This document shows positions 43,704 through 52,343 of a stretch of 64,000 bases of DNA, one piece after another; the stretch's first letter is position 1; each line of letters begins with the position of its first letter. Source of the stretch: Pseudomonas sp. ACN8 (GTDB taxonomy: Bacteria > Pseudomonadota > Gammaproteobacteria > Pseudomonadales > Pseudomonadaceae); contig NZ_MRCS01000025.1 in the NCBI RefSeq assembly GCF_002303925.1, positions 1 through 64,000 on the forward strand. Reading direction: 5' to 3'. A program made the position numbers and the translations under genes. The notes under the pieces are model-generated. The model was given only the letters and a program-made list of their open reading frames with translations. It ran no database searches and was not told the DNA's origin.

Positions 43704-45041
43704 ATGACCGCACCGACTGCAATTCGCCGACTCAACGCTGCTGACCCGGATTTCGCGCATCATCTGGATCATCTGCTGAGCTGGGAAAGTGTGTCTGACG
43801 ACTCGGTCAATCAGCGGGTGCTGGACATCATCAAGGCCGTGCGTGAGCGCGGTGACGCGGCACTGGTGGACTTTACCCGCCAGTTCGACGGCCTGGACGT
43901 GAAGTCCATGGCCGACCTGATTCTGCCGCGCGAGCGTCTGGAGCTGGCGCTGACCCGCATCTCCGTGCCTCAGCGCGAAGCCCTGGAAGTCGCCGCGGCT
44001 CGTGTGCGTAGCTACCACGAAAAACAGAAGCAGGACTCCTGGAGCTACACCGAGGCCGACGGCACCGTGCTGGGCCAGAAAGTCACGCCGCTGGACCGCG
44101 CCGGTCTGTACGTGCCAGGCGGCAAGGCGTCGTACCCGTCGTCGGTATTGATGAACGCGATTCCGGCCAAGGTCGCCGGCGTCACCGAAGTGGTCATGGT
44201 GGTACCGACCCCGCGCGGTGAAATCAATGAACTGGTGCTGGCCGCTGCCTGCATCGCCGGTGTCGACCGCGTGTTCACCATCGGTGGTGCTCAAGCCGTT
44301 GCCGCATTGGCTTACGGCACCGAAAGCGTGCCGAAGGTCGACAAGGTCGTTGGGCCGGGCAACATCTATGTTGCCACCGCCAAGCGCCACGTGTTTGGCC
44401 AGGTCGGTATCGACATGATCGCAGGTCCCTCCGAGATCCTCGTGGTGTGCGACGGCCAGACCGATCCGGACTGGATCGCCATGGACCTGTTCTCCCAGGC
44501 CGAGCACGACGAAGACGCCCAGGCAATCCTGGTCAGCCCCGACGCCGAGTTCCTCGACAAAGTCGCCGCCAGCATCGCCAAACTGATGCCAACCATGGAA
44601 CGCGCCGCGATCATCGAAACCTCGATCAATGGCCGTGGTGCGCTGATCAAGGTTCGCGACATGGAGCAAGCCATCGAAGTGGCCAACCGCATCGCGCCGG
44701 AGCACCTCGAATTGTCCGTTGCCGATCCACAAGCCTGGCTGCCGCAGATCCGCCACGCCGGTGCGATCTTCATGGGGCGTCACACCTCCGAGGCCCTGGG
44801 CGACTACTGCGCAGGTCCCAACCACGTGTTGCCGACCTCCGGCACTGCGCGCTTTTCTTCGCCGCTGGGCGTGTATGACTTCCAGAAACGTTCGTCGATC
44901 ATCTTCTGCTCCGAGCAGGGCGCGTCCGTACTGGGCAAGACCGCTTCCGTGCTGGCCCGTGGCGAGTCGCTGACCGCTCACGCTCGCAGCGCCGAATACC
45001 GCATCGTTGACGAGCTCTTTAATGAAGAGCAGGGGGAGTGA
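43704..45041 (+). CDS. hisD: Histidinol dehydrogenase
   Basis: A 445-residue zinc enzyme that oxidises histidinol to histidine in two NAD+-linked steps. Motifs: YVPGGKASYPSSVLMNAIPA near 133-152, DMIAGPSEILVVCDG near 238, the zinc/catalytic LFSQAEHDEDAQAILV near 262 and the essential histidine pair in RIAPEHLELSV near 331. It lies 125 bases after hisG, across the hairpin at 43632. Confidence 0.97.
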   Translation: MTAPTAIRRLNAADPDFAHHLDHLLSWESVSDDSVNQRVLDIIKAVRERGDAALVDFTRQFDGLDVKSMADLILPRERLELALTRISVPQREALEVAAARVRSYHEKQKQDSWSYTEADGTVLGQKVTPLDRAGLYVPGGKASYPSSVLMNAIPAKVAGVTEVVMVVPTPRGEINELVLAAACIAGVDRVFTIGGAQAVAALAYGTESVPKVDKVVGPGNIYVATAKRHVFGQVGIDMIAGPSEILVVCDGQTDPDWIAMDLFSQAEHDEDAQAILVSPDAEFLDKVAASIAKLMPTMERAAIIETSINGRGALIKVRDMEQAIEVANRIAPEHLELSVADPQAWLPQIRHAGAIFMGRHTSEALGDYCAGPNHVLPTSGTARFSSPLGVYDFQKRSSIIFCSEQGASVLGKTASVLARGESLTAHARSAEYRIVDELFNEEQGE

Positions 45042-45043
45042 AC

Positions 45044-46096
45044 ATGAGTAAATTCTGGAGCCCGTTCGTCAAGAATCTGGTGCCTTACGTGCCGGGCGAA
45101 CAGCCAAAACTGGCAAAGCTGGTGAAACTCAACACCAACGAAAACCCGTACGGTCCATCGCCGAAAGCCTTGGCTGCGATGCAAACCGAACTCAATGACA
45201 ACCTGCGCCTGTACCCGGACCCCAATAGCGATCTGCTGAAGAACGCGGTCGCCAAATACTATGGCGTGCGGAGCAACCAGGTGTTCCTCGGCAACGGTTC
45301 CGATGAAGTGCTGGCGCACATCTTCCACGGTTTGCTGCAGCACGATCAGCCGCTGCTGTTCCCGGACATCAGCTACAGCTTCTACCCGGTCTACTGCGGG
45401 TTGTACGGCATCAAGTTCGACGCGGTGCCGCTGGACGAGCAGTTCCAGATCAACCCGACGGACTACGCCAGGCCGAACGGCGGGATCATCTTCCCCAATC
45501 CGAACGCACCGACCGGCTGCCTGTTGGCGCTGGAGGCGGTGGAGCAGATTCTCAAGGCCAGCCCGGATTCCGTGGTGGTGGTGGATGAGGCCTACATCGA
45601 CTTCGGCGGTGAGACGGCAATCTCCCTGGTGGACCGTTATCCGAACCTGCTGGTGACCCAGACCCTGTCCAAGTCCCGCTCCCTGGCGGGTCTACGGGTT
45701 GGTTTGGCGGTCGGCCATCCGGACCTGATCGAAGCGCTGGAGCGGATCAAGAACAGCTTCAACTCCTATCCGCTGGACCGCATGGCGAATGTCGGCGCTG
45801 CCGCGGCGTTCGAGGATCGCGAGTATTTCGACAAGACCTGCCGGTTGGTGATCGAGAATCGCGAGAAGGTCGTTGCACAGTTGGAGGAGAAGGGTTTTGA
45901 AGTGCTGCCATCGGCGGCGAACTTCATTTTTGCCCGTCATCCCCGGTACGATGCGGCGGGGCTTGCGGCGAAGTTGCGTGAGCAAGGCGTGATCGTCCGG
46001 CACTTCAAGCAGGAGCGGATTGCCCAGTTCCTGCGGATCTCCATCGGCACGCCTGAGCAGAATCAGGCGCTGATCGACGGCCTTGGCGATCTCTAA
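45044..46096 (+). CDS. hisC: Histidinol-phosphate aminotransferase
   Basis: A 350-residue class II PLP aminotransferase. The N-terminal KLNTNENPYGPSPKALAAM near 31-49 is typical of HisC; the lysine that binds PLP is in TLSKSRSLAGLRVG near 207, and DEAYIDFGGE near 184 is the PLP pocket. ATG 45044 is preceded by AGGGGGAG at 45031-45038; the GTG at 45038 that overlaps hisD is less likely. Confidence 0.95.
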   Translation: MSKFWSPFVKNLVPYVPGEQPKLAKLVKLNTNENPYGPSPKALAAMQTELNDNLRLYPDPNSDLLKNAVAKYYGVRSNQVFLGNGSDEVLAHIFHGLLQHDQPLLFPDISYSFYPVYCGLYGIKFDAVPLDEQFQINPTDYARPNGGIIFPNPNAPTGCLLALEAVEQILKASPDSVVVVDEAYIDFGGETAISLVDRYPNLLVTQTLSKSRSLAGLRVGLAVGHPDLIEALERIKNSFNSYPLDRMANVGAAAAFEDREYFDKTCRLVIENREKVVAQLEEKGFEVLPSAANFIFARHPRYDAAGLAAKLREQGVIVRHFKQERIAQFLRISIGTPEQNQALIDGLGDL

Positions 46097-46111
46097 AACG
46101 CCACTTCCCCC

Positions 46112-46139
46112 TGTAGGAGCGAGCAGGCTCGCTCCTACA
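46112..46139. repeat. Collapsed REP element, perfect 28-base palindrome
   Basis: TGTAGGAGCGAGC-AG-GCTCGCTCCTACA is a 13-bp stem with a two-base gap. The ATCGC foot and the spacer present in all doublets are missing. It sits between the convergent hisC and algW and could act as their shared terminator hairpin. Confidence 0.88.
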
Positions 46140-46157
46140 AAGGGCGGTGTGAGCTGC

Positions 46158-47318
<1,161 letters not shown>

Positions 47319-47421
47319 TAAGCAGTTCCTGAGAGAGTTGCAGGCGGTATGAGACCGCTCATAATGACGCGCATTATACGAGGCCGCACGCGCCTCTGAA
47401 CGGGATATTTAGGAGTCTTTT

Positions 47422-48180
47422 ATGGCCGTCGCCCTGAGCACCCTGGTTGAAGAAGCCGACCGCTACCTCAACAGCGCCAGAATCGCCGATTATTGCCCCA
47501 ACGGCTTGCAAGTCGAAGGCCGTCCGCAAGTGATGCGCATTGTCAGTGGCGTCACCGCCAGCCAGGCCTTGCTCGATGCGGCCGTGGAAGCCAATGCCGA
47601 TCTGGTGCTGGTGCATCACGGCTACTTCTGGAAAGGCGAGAACCCGTGCATCACCGGCATGAAACAGCGCCGCTTGAAGACCCTGCTCAAGCACGACATC
47701 AGCCTGTTGTCCTATCACCTGCCGCTGGACCTGCACCCGGACGTGGGCAATAACGTGCAGCTCGCGCGGCAGCTCGACATCACCGTCGAAGGTCCGCTGG
47801 ACCCCGACAACCTGAAGATTGTCGGCCTGGTCGGCTCACTCAGCGAGCCGATGATGCCCCAGGATTTCGCTCGCCGCGTCCAGGAGGTGATGGGGCGTGA
47901 GCCGCTGTTGATCGAAGGCGGCGCCATGATCCGCCGCGTCGGCTGGTGCACTGGTGGTGGCCAGGGTTACATCGATCAGGCCATTCTGGCCGGTGTCGAT
48001 CTGTACCTCAGTGGCGAGGCTTCCGAGCAAACTTTCCACAGCGCCCGGGAAAACGACATCAGCTTCATCGCCGCCGGTCACCATGCGACCGAGCGCTACG
48101 GCGTTCAGGCGCTGGGGGATTATCTGGCTCGCCGGTTTGCGCTGGAGCACATCTTCATCGATTGCCCGAATCCGATCTGA
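47422..48180 (+). CDS. Nif3-like dinuclear metal centre protein (YbgI family)
   Basis: A 252-residue protein of the NIF3/YbgI family. Conserved histidines and acids that bind two metals are visible in ADLVLVHHGYFWKGE near 62-76 and at the end in FIAAGHHATERYGVQALGDYL near 213-233. The family name dates from an interaction screen; members have been linked to GTP cyclohydrolase-like activity, but the function is not firm. It diverges from algW across 103 bases. Confidence 0.88.
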   Translation: MAVALSTLVEEADRYLNSARIADYCPNGLQVEGRPQVMRIVSGVTASQALLDAAVEANADLVLVHHGYFWKGENPCITGMKQRRLKTLLKHDISLLSYHLPLDLHPDVGNNVQLARQLDITVEGPLDPDNLKIVGLVGSLSEPMMPQDFARRVQEVMGREPLLIEGGAMIRRVGWCTGGGQGYIDQAILAGVDLYLSGEASEQTFHSARENDISFIAAGHHATERYGVQALGDYLARRFALEHIFIDCPNPI

Positions 48181-48194
48181 CGAAACGCCATCCC

Positions 48195-48294
48195 TGTAGG
48201 AGCGAGCTCGCTCGCGATGAACCTGAGAACACCGCAGGGTGTCAGGCTCCCAGCGTTATCGTTGACGACCATCGCGAGCAGGCTCGCTCCTACA
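48195..48294. repeat. REP doublet, long-spacer class, altered left arm
   Basis: The left arm reads GCGAGCTCGCTCGCGAT in place of GCGAGCCTGCTCGCGAT, so its loop is changed. The right arm GCGAGCAGGCTCGCTCC is standard. The spacer shares CCAGCGTTATCGTTGAC with the doublet at 55904. Confidence 0.9.
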
Positions 48295-48439
48295 GGGGGT
48301 GCGTTTGGCCCAAACGCCGGGGCATATTCATATGCTCTTTCGATCTAGTTGGCGTCCTGATTAGAAGTGGTCGCTGTGCTAGCATCCCCGCTCGAACACG
48401 GCCCGCTGGCCGTTCATAAGAAAGTTTTCGTGAGTAGCC

Positions 48440-49357
48440 ATGGTCGACAAACTGACGCATCTGAAACAGCTGGAGGCGGAAAGCATCCACATCATCCGCG
48501 AGGTGGCCGCCGAGTTCGATAACCCGGTGATGCTGTACTCCATCGGTAAAGACTCCGCCGTGATGCTGCATCTGGCACGCAAGGCGTTCTTCCCGGGCAA
48601 GCTGCCGTTTCCGGTGATGCACGTCGACACTCGCTGGAAATTCAAGGAGATGTACAGCTTCCGCGACAAGATGGTCGCCGAGCTGGGCCTTGACCTGATC
48701 ACCCACGTCAACCCGGACGGCGTGGCGCAGGACATCAACCCGTTCACCCACGGCAGCGCCAAGCACACCGATATCATGAAGACCGAGGGCCTGAAGCAGG
48801 CACTCGACAAGTATGGTTTCGACGCAGCATTCGGCGGCGCCCGTCGCGATGAAGAGAAATCCCGCGCCAAAGAGCGCGTGTACTCGTTCCGCGACAGCAA
48901 GCACCGCTGGGATCCGAAAAACCAGCGTCCCGAGCTGTGGAACGTCTACAACGGCAAGGTCAACAAGGGCGAGTCGATCCGCGTCTTCCCGCTGTCGAAC
49001 TGGACCGAGCTGGACATCTGGCAGTACATCTACCTTGAAGGCATCCCGATCGTTCCGTTGTACTTCGCCGCCGAGCGTGAAGTCATCGAGAAGAACGGCA
49101 CGCTGATCATGATCGACGACGAGCGCATCCTCGAGCACCTGAGCGATGAAGACAAAGCGCGCATCGTCAAAAAGAAAGTGCGTTTCCGTACCCTTGGTTG
49201 CTACCCGTTGACGGGCGCGGTGGAGTCCGAGGCCGAAAGCCTCACGGACATCATTCAGGAAATGCTCCTGACGCGAACTTCCGAGCGCCAGGGCCGTGTC
49301 ATCGACCACGATGGCGCCGGCTCCATGGAAGACAAAAAACGTCAGGGTTATTTCTAA
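48440..49357 (+). CDS. cysD: Sulfate adenylyltransferase subunit 2
   Basis: A 305-residue PP-loop ATP pyrophosphatase that adenylates sulfate to APS together with CysN. The PP-loop is LYSIGKDSAVMLHLARKAF near 33-51; further conserved parts are GGARRDEEKSRAKERVYSFR near 132-151 and RTLGCYPLTGAVESEA near 253. The 5' region holds TGCTAGCAT at 48377-48385, an extended -10. cysNC starts 9 bases downstream. Confidence 0.97.
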   Translation: MVDKLTHLKQLEAESIHIIREVAAEFDNPVMLYSIGKDSAVMLHLARKAFFPGKLPFPVMHVDTRWKFKEMYSFRDKMVAELGLDLITHVNPDGVAQDINPFTHGSAKHTDIMKTEGLKQALDKYGFDAAFGGARRDEEKSRAKERVYSFRDSKHRWDPKNQRPELWNVYNGKVNKGESIRVFPLSNWTELDIWQYIYLEGIPIVPLYFAAEREVIEKNGTLIMIDDERILEHLSDEDKARIVKKKVRFRTLGCYPLTGAVESEAESLTDIIQEMLLTRTSERQGRVIDHDGAGSMEDKKRQGYF

Positions 49358-49366
49358 GGGGTTGTC

Positions 49367-51265
49367 ATGTCGCACGTATCTGATTTGATCAGCGAGGACA
49401 TCCTCGCCTACCTGGGCCAGCACGAACGTAAAGAGCTGCTGCGCTTTCTGACCTGCGGTAACGTCGACGACGGCAAGAGCACCCTGATCGGGCGCCTGCT
49501 GCACGACTCCAAGATGATCTACGAAGATCACCTGGAAGCCATTACCCGCGACTCGAAAAAAGTCGGCACCACCGGTGAAGACATCGACCTGGCGCTGCTG
49601 GTCGACGGCCTGCAGGCCGAGCGCGAACAAGGCATCACCATCGATGTCGCGTACCGCTATTTCTCCACCGCCAAGCGCAAATTCATCATCGCCGACACCC
49701 CGGGCCATGAGCAGTACACCCGCAACATGGCCACTGGTGCCTCCACCTGTGACCTGGCGATCATCCTGGTCGACGCCCGTTACGGCGTGCAGACCCAGAC
49801 CCGTCGCCACAGCTTCATTGCCTCGTTGCTGGGCATCAAGCACATAGTCGTGGCCATCAACAAGATGGACCTCAAGGACTTCGACCAGGGTGTGTTCGAG
49901 TCGATCAAGGCCGATTACCTGCAGTTCGCCGAAGGTTTGAAGATGAAGCCCACCACGATGCACTTCGTGCCGATGTCGGCTTTGAAGGGCGACAACGTGG
50001 TGAACAAGTCCGAGCGCTCGCCGTGGTACACCGGCCAGTCGCTGATGGAAATTCTCGAGACCGTGGAAGTGGCGGGCGATCGCAACTTCACCGACCTGCG
50101 TTTCCCGGTGCAGTACGTCAACCGTCCGAACCTGAACTTCCGTGGCTTCGCCGGTACGCTGGCCAGCGGCATCGTCAAGAAAGGCGACGAAGTCGTGGTG
50201 CTGCCGTCGGGCAAGAGCAGCCGCGTGAAGTCCATCGTCACCTTCGAAGGTGAGCTGGAGCATGCAGGTCCAGGTCAGGCTGTCACGCTGACCATGGAAG
50301 ACGAAATCGATATCTCCCGTGGCGACCTGTTGGTTCACGCCGACAACGTGCCGCCGGTGACCGACAGCTTCGAAGCCATGCTGGTGTGGATGGCTGAAGA
50401 GCCGATGCTGCCGGGCAAGAAATACGACATCAAGCGCGCCACCAGTTACGTGCCAGGCTCCATCGCCAGCATCGTCAACAAGGTCGACGTGAACACCCTG
50501 GAAGAAGGTCCGGCCAGCGCGTTGCAGCTGAACGAAATCGGCAAGGTCAAGATCGCGCTCGATGCGCCGATTGCCCTCGACGGTTACGACAGCAACCGCA
50601 CCACCGGCGCGTTCATCATCATCGACCGCTTGACCAACGGCACCGTTGGCGCGGGCATGATCGTCGCCCAGCCTTTGGCCCATGGCACCAGCACGCACCA
50701 CGGCAAACTGGCCCACGTCGCCACCGAAGAACGCGCACAGCGCTTCGGCCAGCAACCGGCCACCGTGTTGTTCAGCGGCTTGTCGGGCGCGGGCAAAAGC
50801 ACCCTGGCGTATGCCGTTGAACGCAAGCTGTTCGACCTGGGGCGTGCGGTGTTCGTACTCGATGGCCAGAACCTGCGTCACGACCTGAACAAAGGTCTGC
50901 CACAGGATCGCGCCGGGCGTACCGAGAACTGGCGTCGTGCCGCCCACGTTGCGCGTCAGTTCAACGAAGCCGGTCTGTTGACCCTCGCGGCGTTCGTTGC
51001 CCCGAGTGCCGAAGGGCGTGAACAGGCACGGGAACTGATCGGCAAGGAACGTCTGCTGACGGTCTACGTCCAGGCTTCGCCGACGGTCTGCGCCGAGCGC
51101 GATCCGCAAGGTTTGTACGCGGCGGCCGGGGATAACATCCCGGGCGACTCCTTCCCGTACGACGTGCCGCTGGATGCCGATCTGGTGATCGACACCCAGT
51201 CCGTTTCGCTGGAAGAAGGCGTGAAGCAAGTGCTGGGTCTGCTGCGTGAGCGTGGTGCGATCTAA
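49367..51265 (+). CDS. cysNC: Bifunctional sulfate adenylyltransferase subunit 1 / APS kinase
   Basis: A 632-residue fusion. Residues 1-440 form the CysN GTPase, like EF-Tu: CGNVDDGKSTLIGRLLHDS near 31, the switch region GITIDVAYRYFS, DTPGHEQYTRNM near 110 and NKMDLKDF near 165. Residues about 460-632 are a CysC-type APS kinase with Walker A SGLSGAGKSTLAY near 469 and VLDGQNLRHDLNKGL near 496. GTP hydrolysis drives APS formation and the kinase then makes PAPS. The fused form is usual in Pseudomonas. A good terminator follows. Confidence 0.97.
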   Translation: MSHVSDLISEDILAYLGQHERKELLRFLTCGNVDDGKSTLIGRLLHDSKMIYEDHLEAITRDSKKVGTTGEDIDLALLVDGLQAEREQGITIDVAYRYFSTAKRKFIIADTPGHEQYTRNMATGASTCDLAIILVDARYGVQTQTRRHSFIASLLGIKHIVVAINKMDLKDFDQGVFESIKADYLQFAEGLKMKPTTMHFVPMSALKGDNVVNKSERSPWYTGQSLMEILETVEVAGDRNFTDLRFPVQYVNRPNLNFRGFAGTLASGIVKKGDEVVVLPSGKSSRVKSIVTFEGELEHAGPGQAVTLTMEDEIDISRGDLLVHADNVPPVTDSFEAMLVWMAEEPMLPGKKYDIKRATSYVPGSIASIVNKVDVNTLEEGPASALQLNEIGKVKIALDAPIALDGYDSNRTTGAFIIIDRLTNGTVGAGMIVAQPLAHGTSTHHGKLAHVATEERAQRFGQQPATVLFSGLSGAGKSTLAYAVERKLFDLGRAVFVLDGQNLRHDLNKGLPQDRAGRTENWRRAAHVARQFNEAGLLTLAAFVAPSAEGREQARELIGKERLLTVYVQASPTVCAERDPQGLYAAAGDNIPGDSFPYDVPLDADLVIDTQSVSLEEGVKQVLGLLRERGAI

Positions 51266-51285
51266 GCCTTAGCCGGAAAATGAAA

Positions 51286-51319
51286 AACCCGCCGATGAGT
51301 AATCACCGGCGGGTTTTTT
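51286..51319 (+). terminator. Intrinsic terminator after cysNC
   Basis: ACCCGCCG (51286-51293) pairs with CGGCGGGT (51306-51313), followed by seven T. It ends the cysD-cysNC transcript 21 bases after the stop. Confidence 0.93.
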
Positions 51320-51342
51320 TATTTCAGATCGACTCGGTCAAC

Positions 51343-51432
51343 TGTGGGAGTGAGCCTGCTCGCGATAGCGGTGGATCAGTCGACATAAATTCTGAATGTA
51401 CGACCGCTATCGCGAGCAGGCTCGCTCCTACA
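51343..51432. repeat. REP doublet, short-spacer class
   Basis: TGTGGGAGTGAGCCTGCTCG begins the left arm, with one G-to-T change in the stem, and the right arm ends GCTCGCTCCTACA. The spacer GGATCAGTCGACATAAATTC is close to that at 60645. Confidence 0.92.
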
Positions 51433-51437
51433 GGGGA

Positions 51438-52343
51438 TTAGTGTTTGCCTGGATACTCGCGATGCATCTGCGCAAGCAACGCATCCTTGTCCTGCCACAA
51501 CTGATTGATCCAGCCCTGAAACTGCAAGCGGTATTCGCCGTCCTGGTCATAGTTCTTGCCAATGAACTGCGGCGGAATTTTCAGCTCTTCAAAGTGCACC
51601 ACCACGTCCGCCACATTCCCGCACAGCAAATCCCAGAAACCCGGACGCCCGGCGGGGTAGTGGATGGTCACGTTGACCAGGGATTCAAGCTGCTCGCCCA
51701 TCGCATCCAGCACAAAGGCAATGCCGCCAGCCTTGGCCTTGAGCAGGTACTTGAAGGGCGACTGCTGTTGCTTGTGCTTGCCCTCGGTGAAGCGCGTGCC
51801 TTCGACGAAATTGAAAATGCCCACCGGGTTGTCGCGGAATTTCGCACAGGTCTTGCGGGTGGTTTCCAGGTCCTTGCCTTTCTTCTCCGGGTGCTTCTCC
51901 AGATAGGCCTTGGAGTAGCGTTTCATGAACGGAAAGCCCAGCGCCCACCACGCCAGACCGATAACCGGCACCCAGATCAGCTCCTGCTTGAGAAAGAACT
52001 TCAACGGTTGAATGCGCCGGTTGAGCACGTATTGCAGCACCAGGATGTCGACCCAGCTTTGGTGGTTGCTGGTGATCAGGTACGAGTGCTGATAGTCCAG
52101 GCCTTGCAAGCCGCTGATGTGCCAGCGTGTGCGGCGCACCAGGTTCATCCAGCCTTTGTTGAGGCTGATCCAGGCTTCGTGGGTATGGCTCATCAGCCAG
52201 CCCGCGAGGCGCTGGGTGAGGGCGAACGGCAATACCTTGACGAGCGCCACGCAGAACAGGAACGAGCAGAGCAGAATCGTGTTCAGTGCCAACAGCAGCG
52301 AGGCGATCACGCCCCGTAGCGGAGCAGGTAGGAAGTCCAGCAT
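51438..52343 (-). CDS. PlsC-like acyltransferase (YihG family)
   Basis: A 301-residue membrane-bound acyltransferase of the 1-acylglycerol-3-phosphate acyltransferase superfamily. Motif I is SNHQSWVDILVL (NHxxxxD) near residue 92 and motif III is FVEGTRFTEGK near 179; a hydrophobic N-terminal segment at 10-40 anchors it. This matches the YihG/long PlsC branch, which makes phosphatidic acid with special acyl chains. Its ATG follows the pta stop with no base between (TAA then ATG), so it is coupled to pta. Confidence 0.88.
   Translation of the reverse strand: MLDFLPAPLRGVIASLLLALNTILLCSFLFCVALVKVLPFALTQRLAGWLMSHTHEAWISLNKGWMNLVRRTRWHISGLQGLDYQHSYLITSNHQSWVDILVLQYVLNRRIQPLKFFLKQELIWVPVIGLAWWALGFPFMKRYSKAYLEKHPEKKGKDLETTRKTCAKFRDNPVGIFNFVEGTRFTEGKHKQQQSPFKYLLKAKAGGIAFVLDAMGEQLESLVNVTIHYPAGRPGFWDLLCGNVADVVVHFEELKIPPQFIGKNYDQDGEYRLQFQGWINQLWQDKDALLAQMHREYPGKH

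Noticed and set aside
48290..51229. A 979-codon open frame antisense to cysD and cysNC
   Set aside because: It mirrors the codon structure of two well-conserved genes; high GC at third positions removes stops on the opposite strand. The translation is rich in His, Gln and Arg without recognisable domains.
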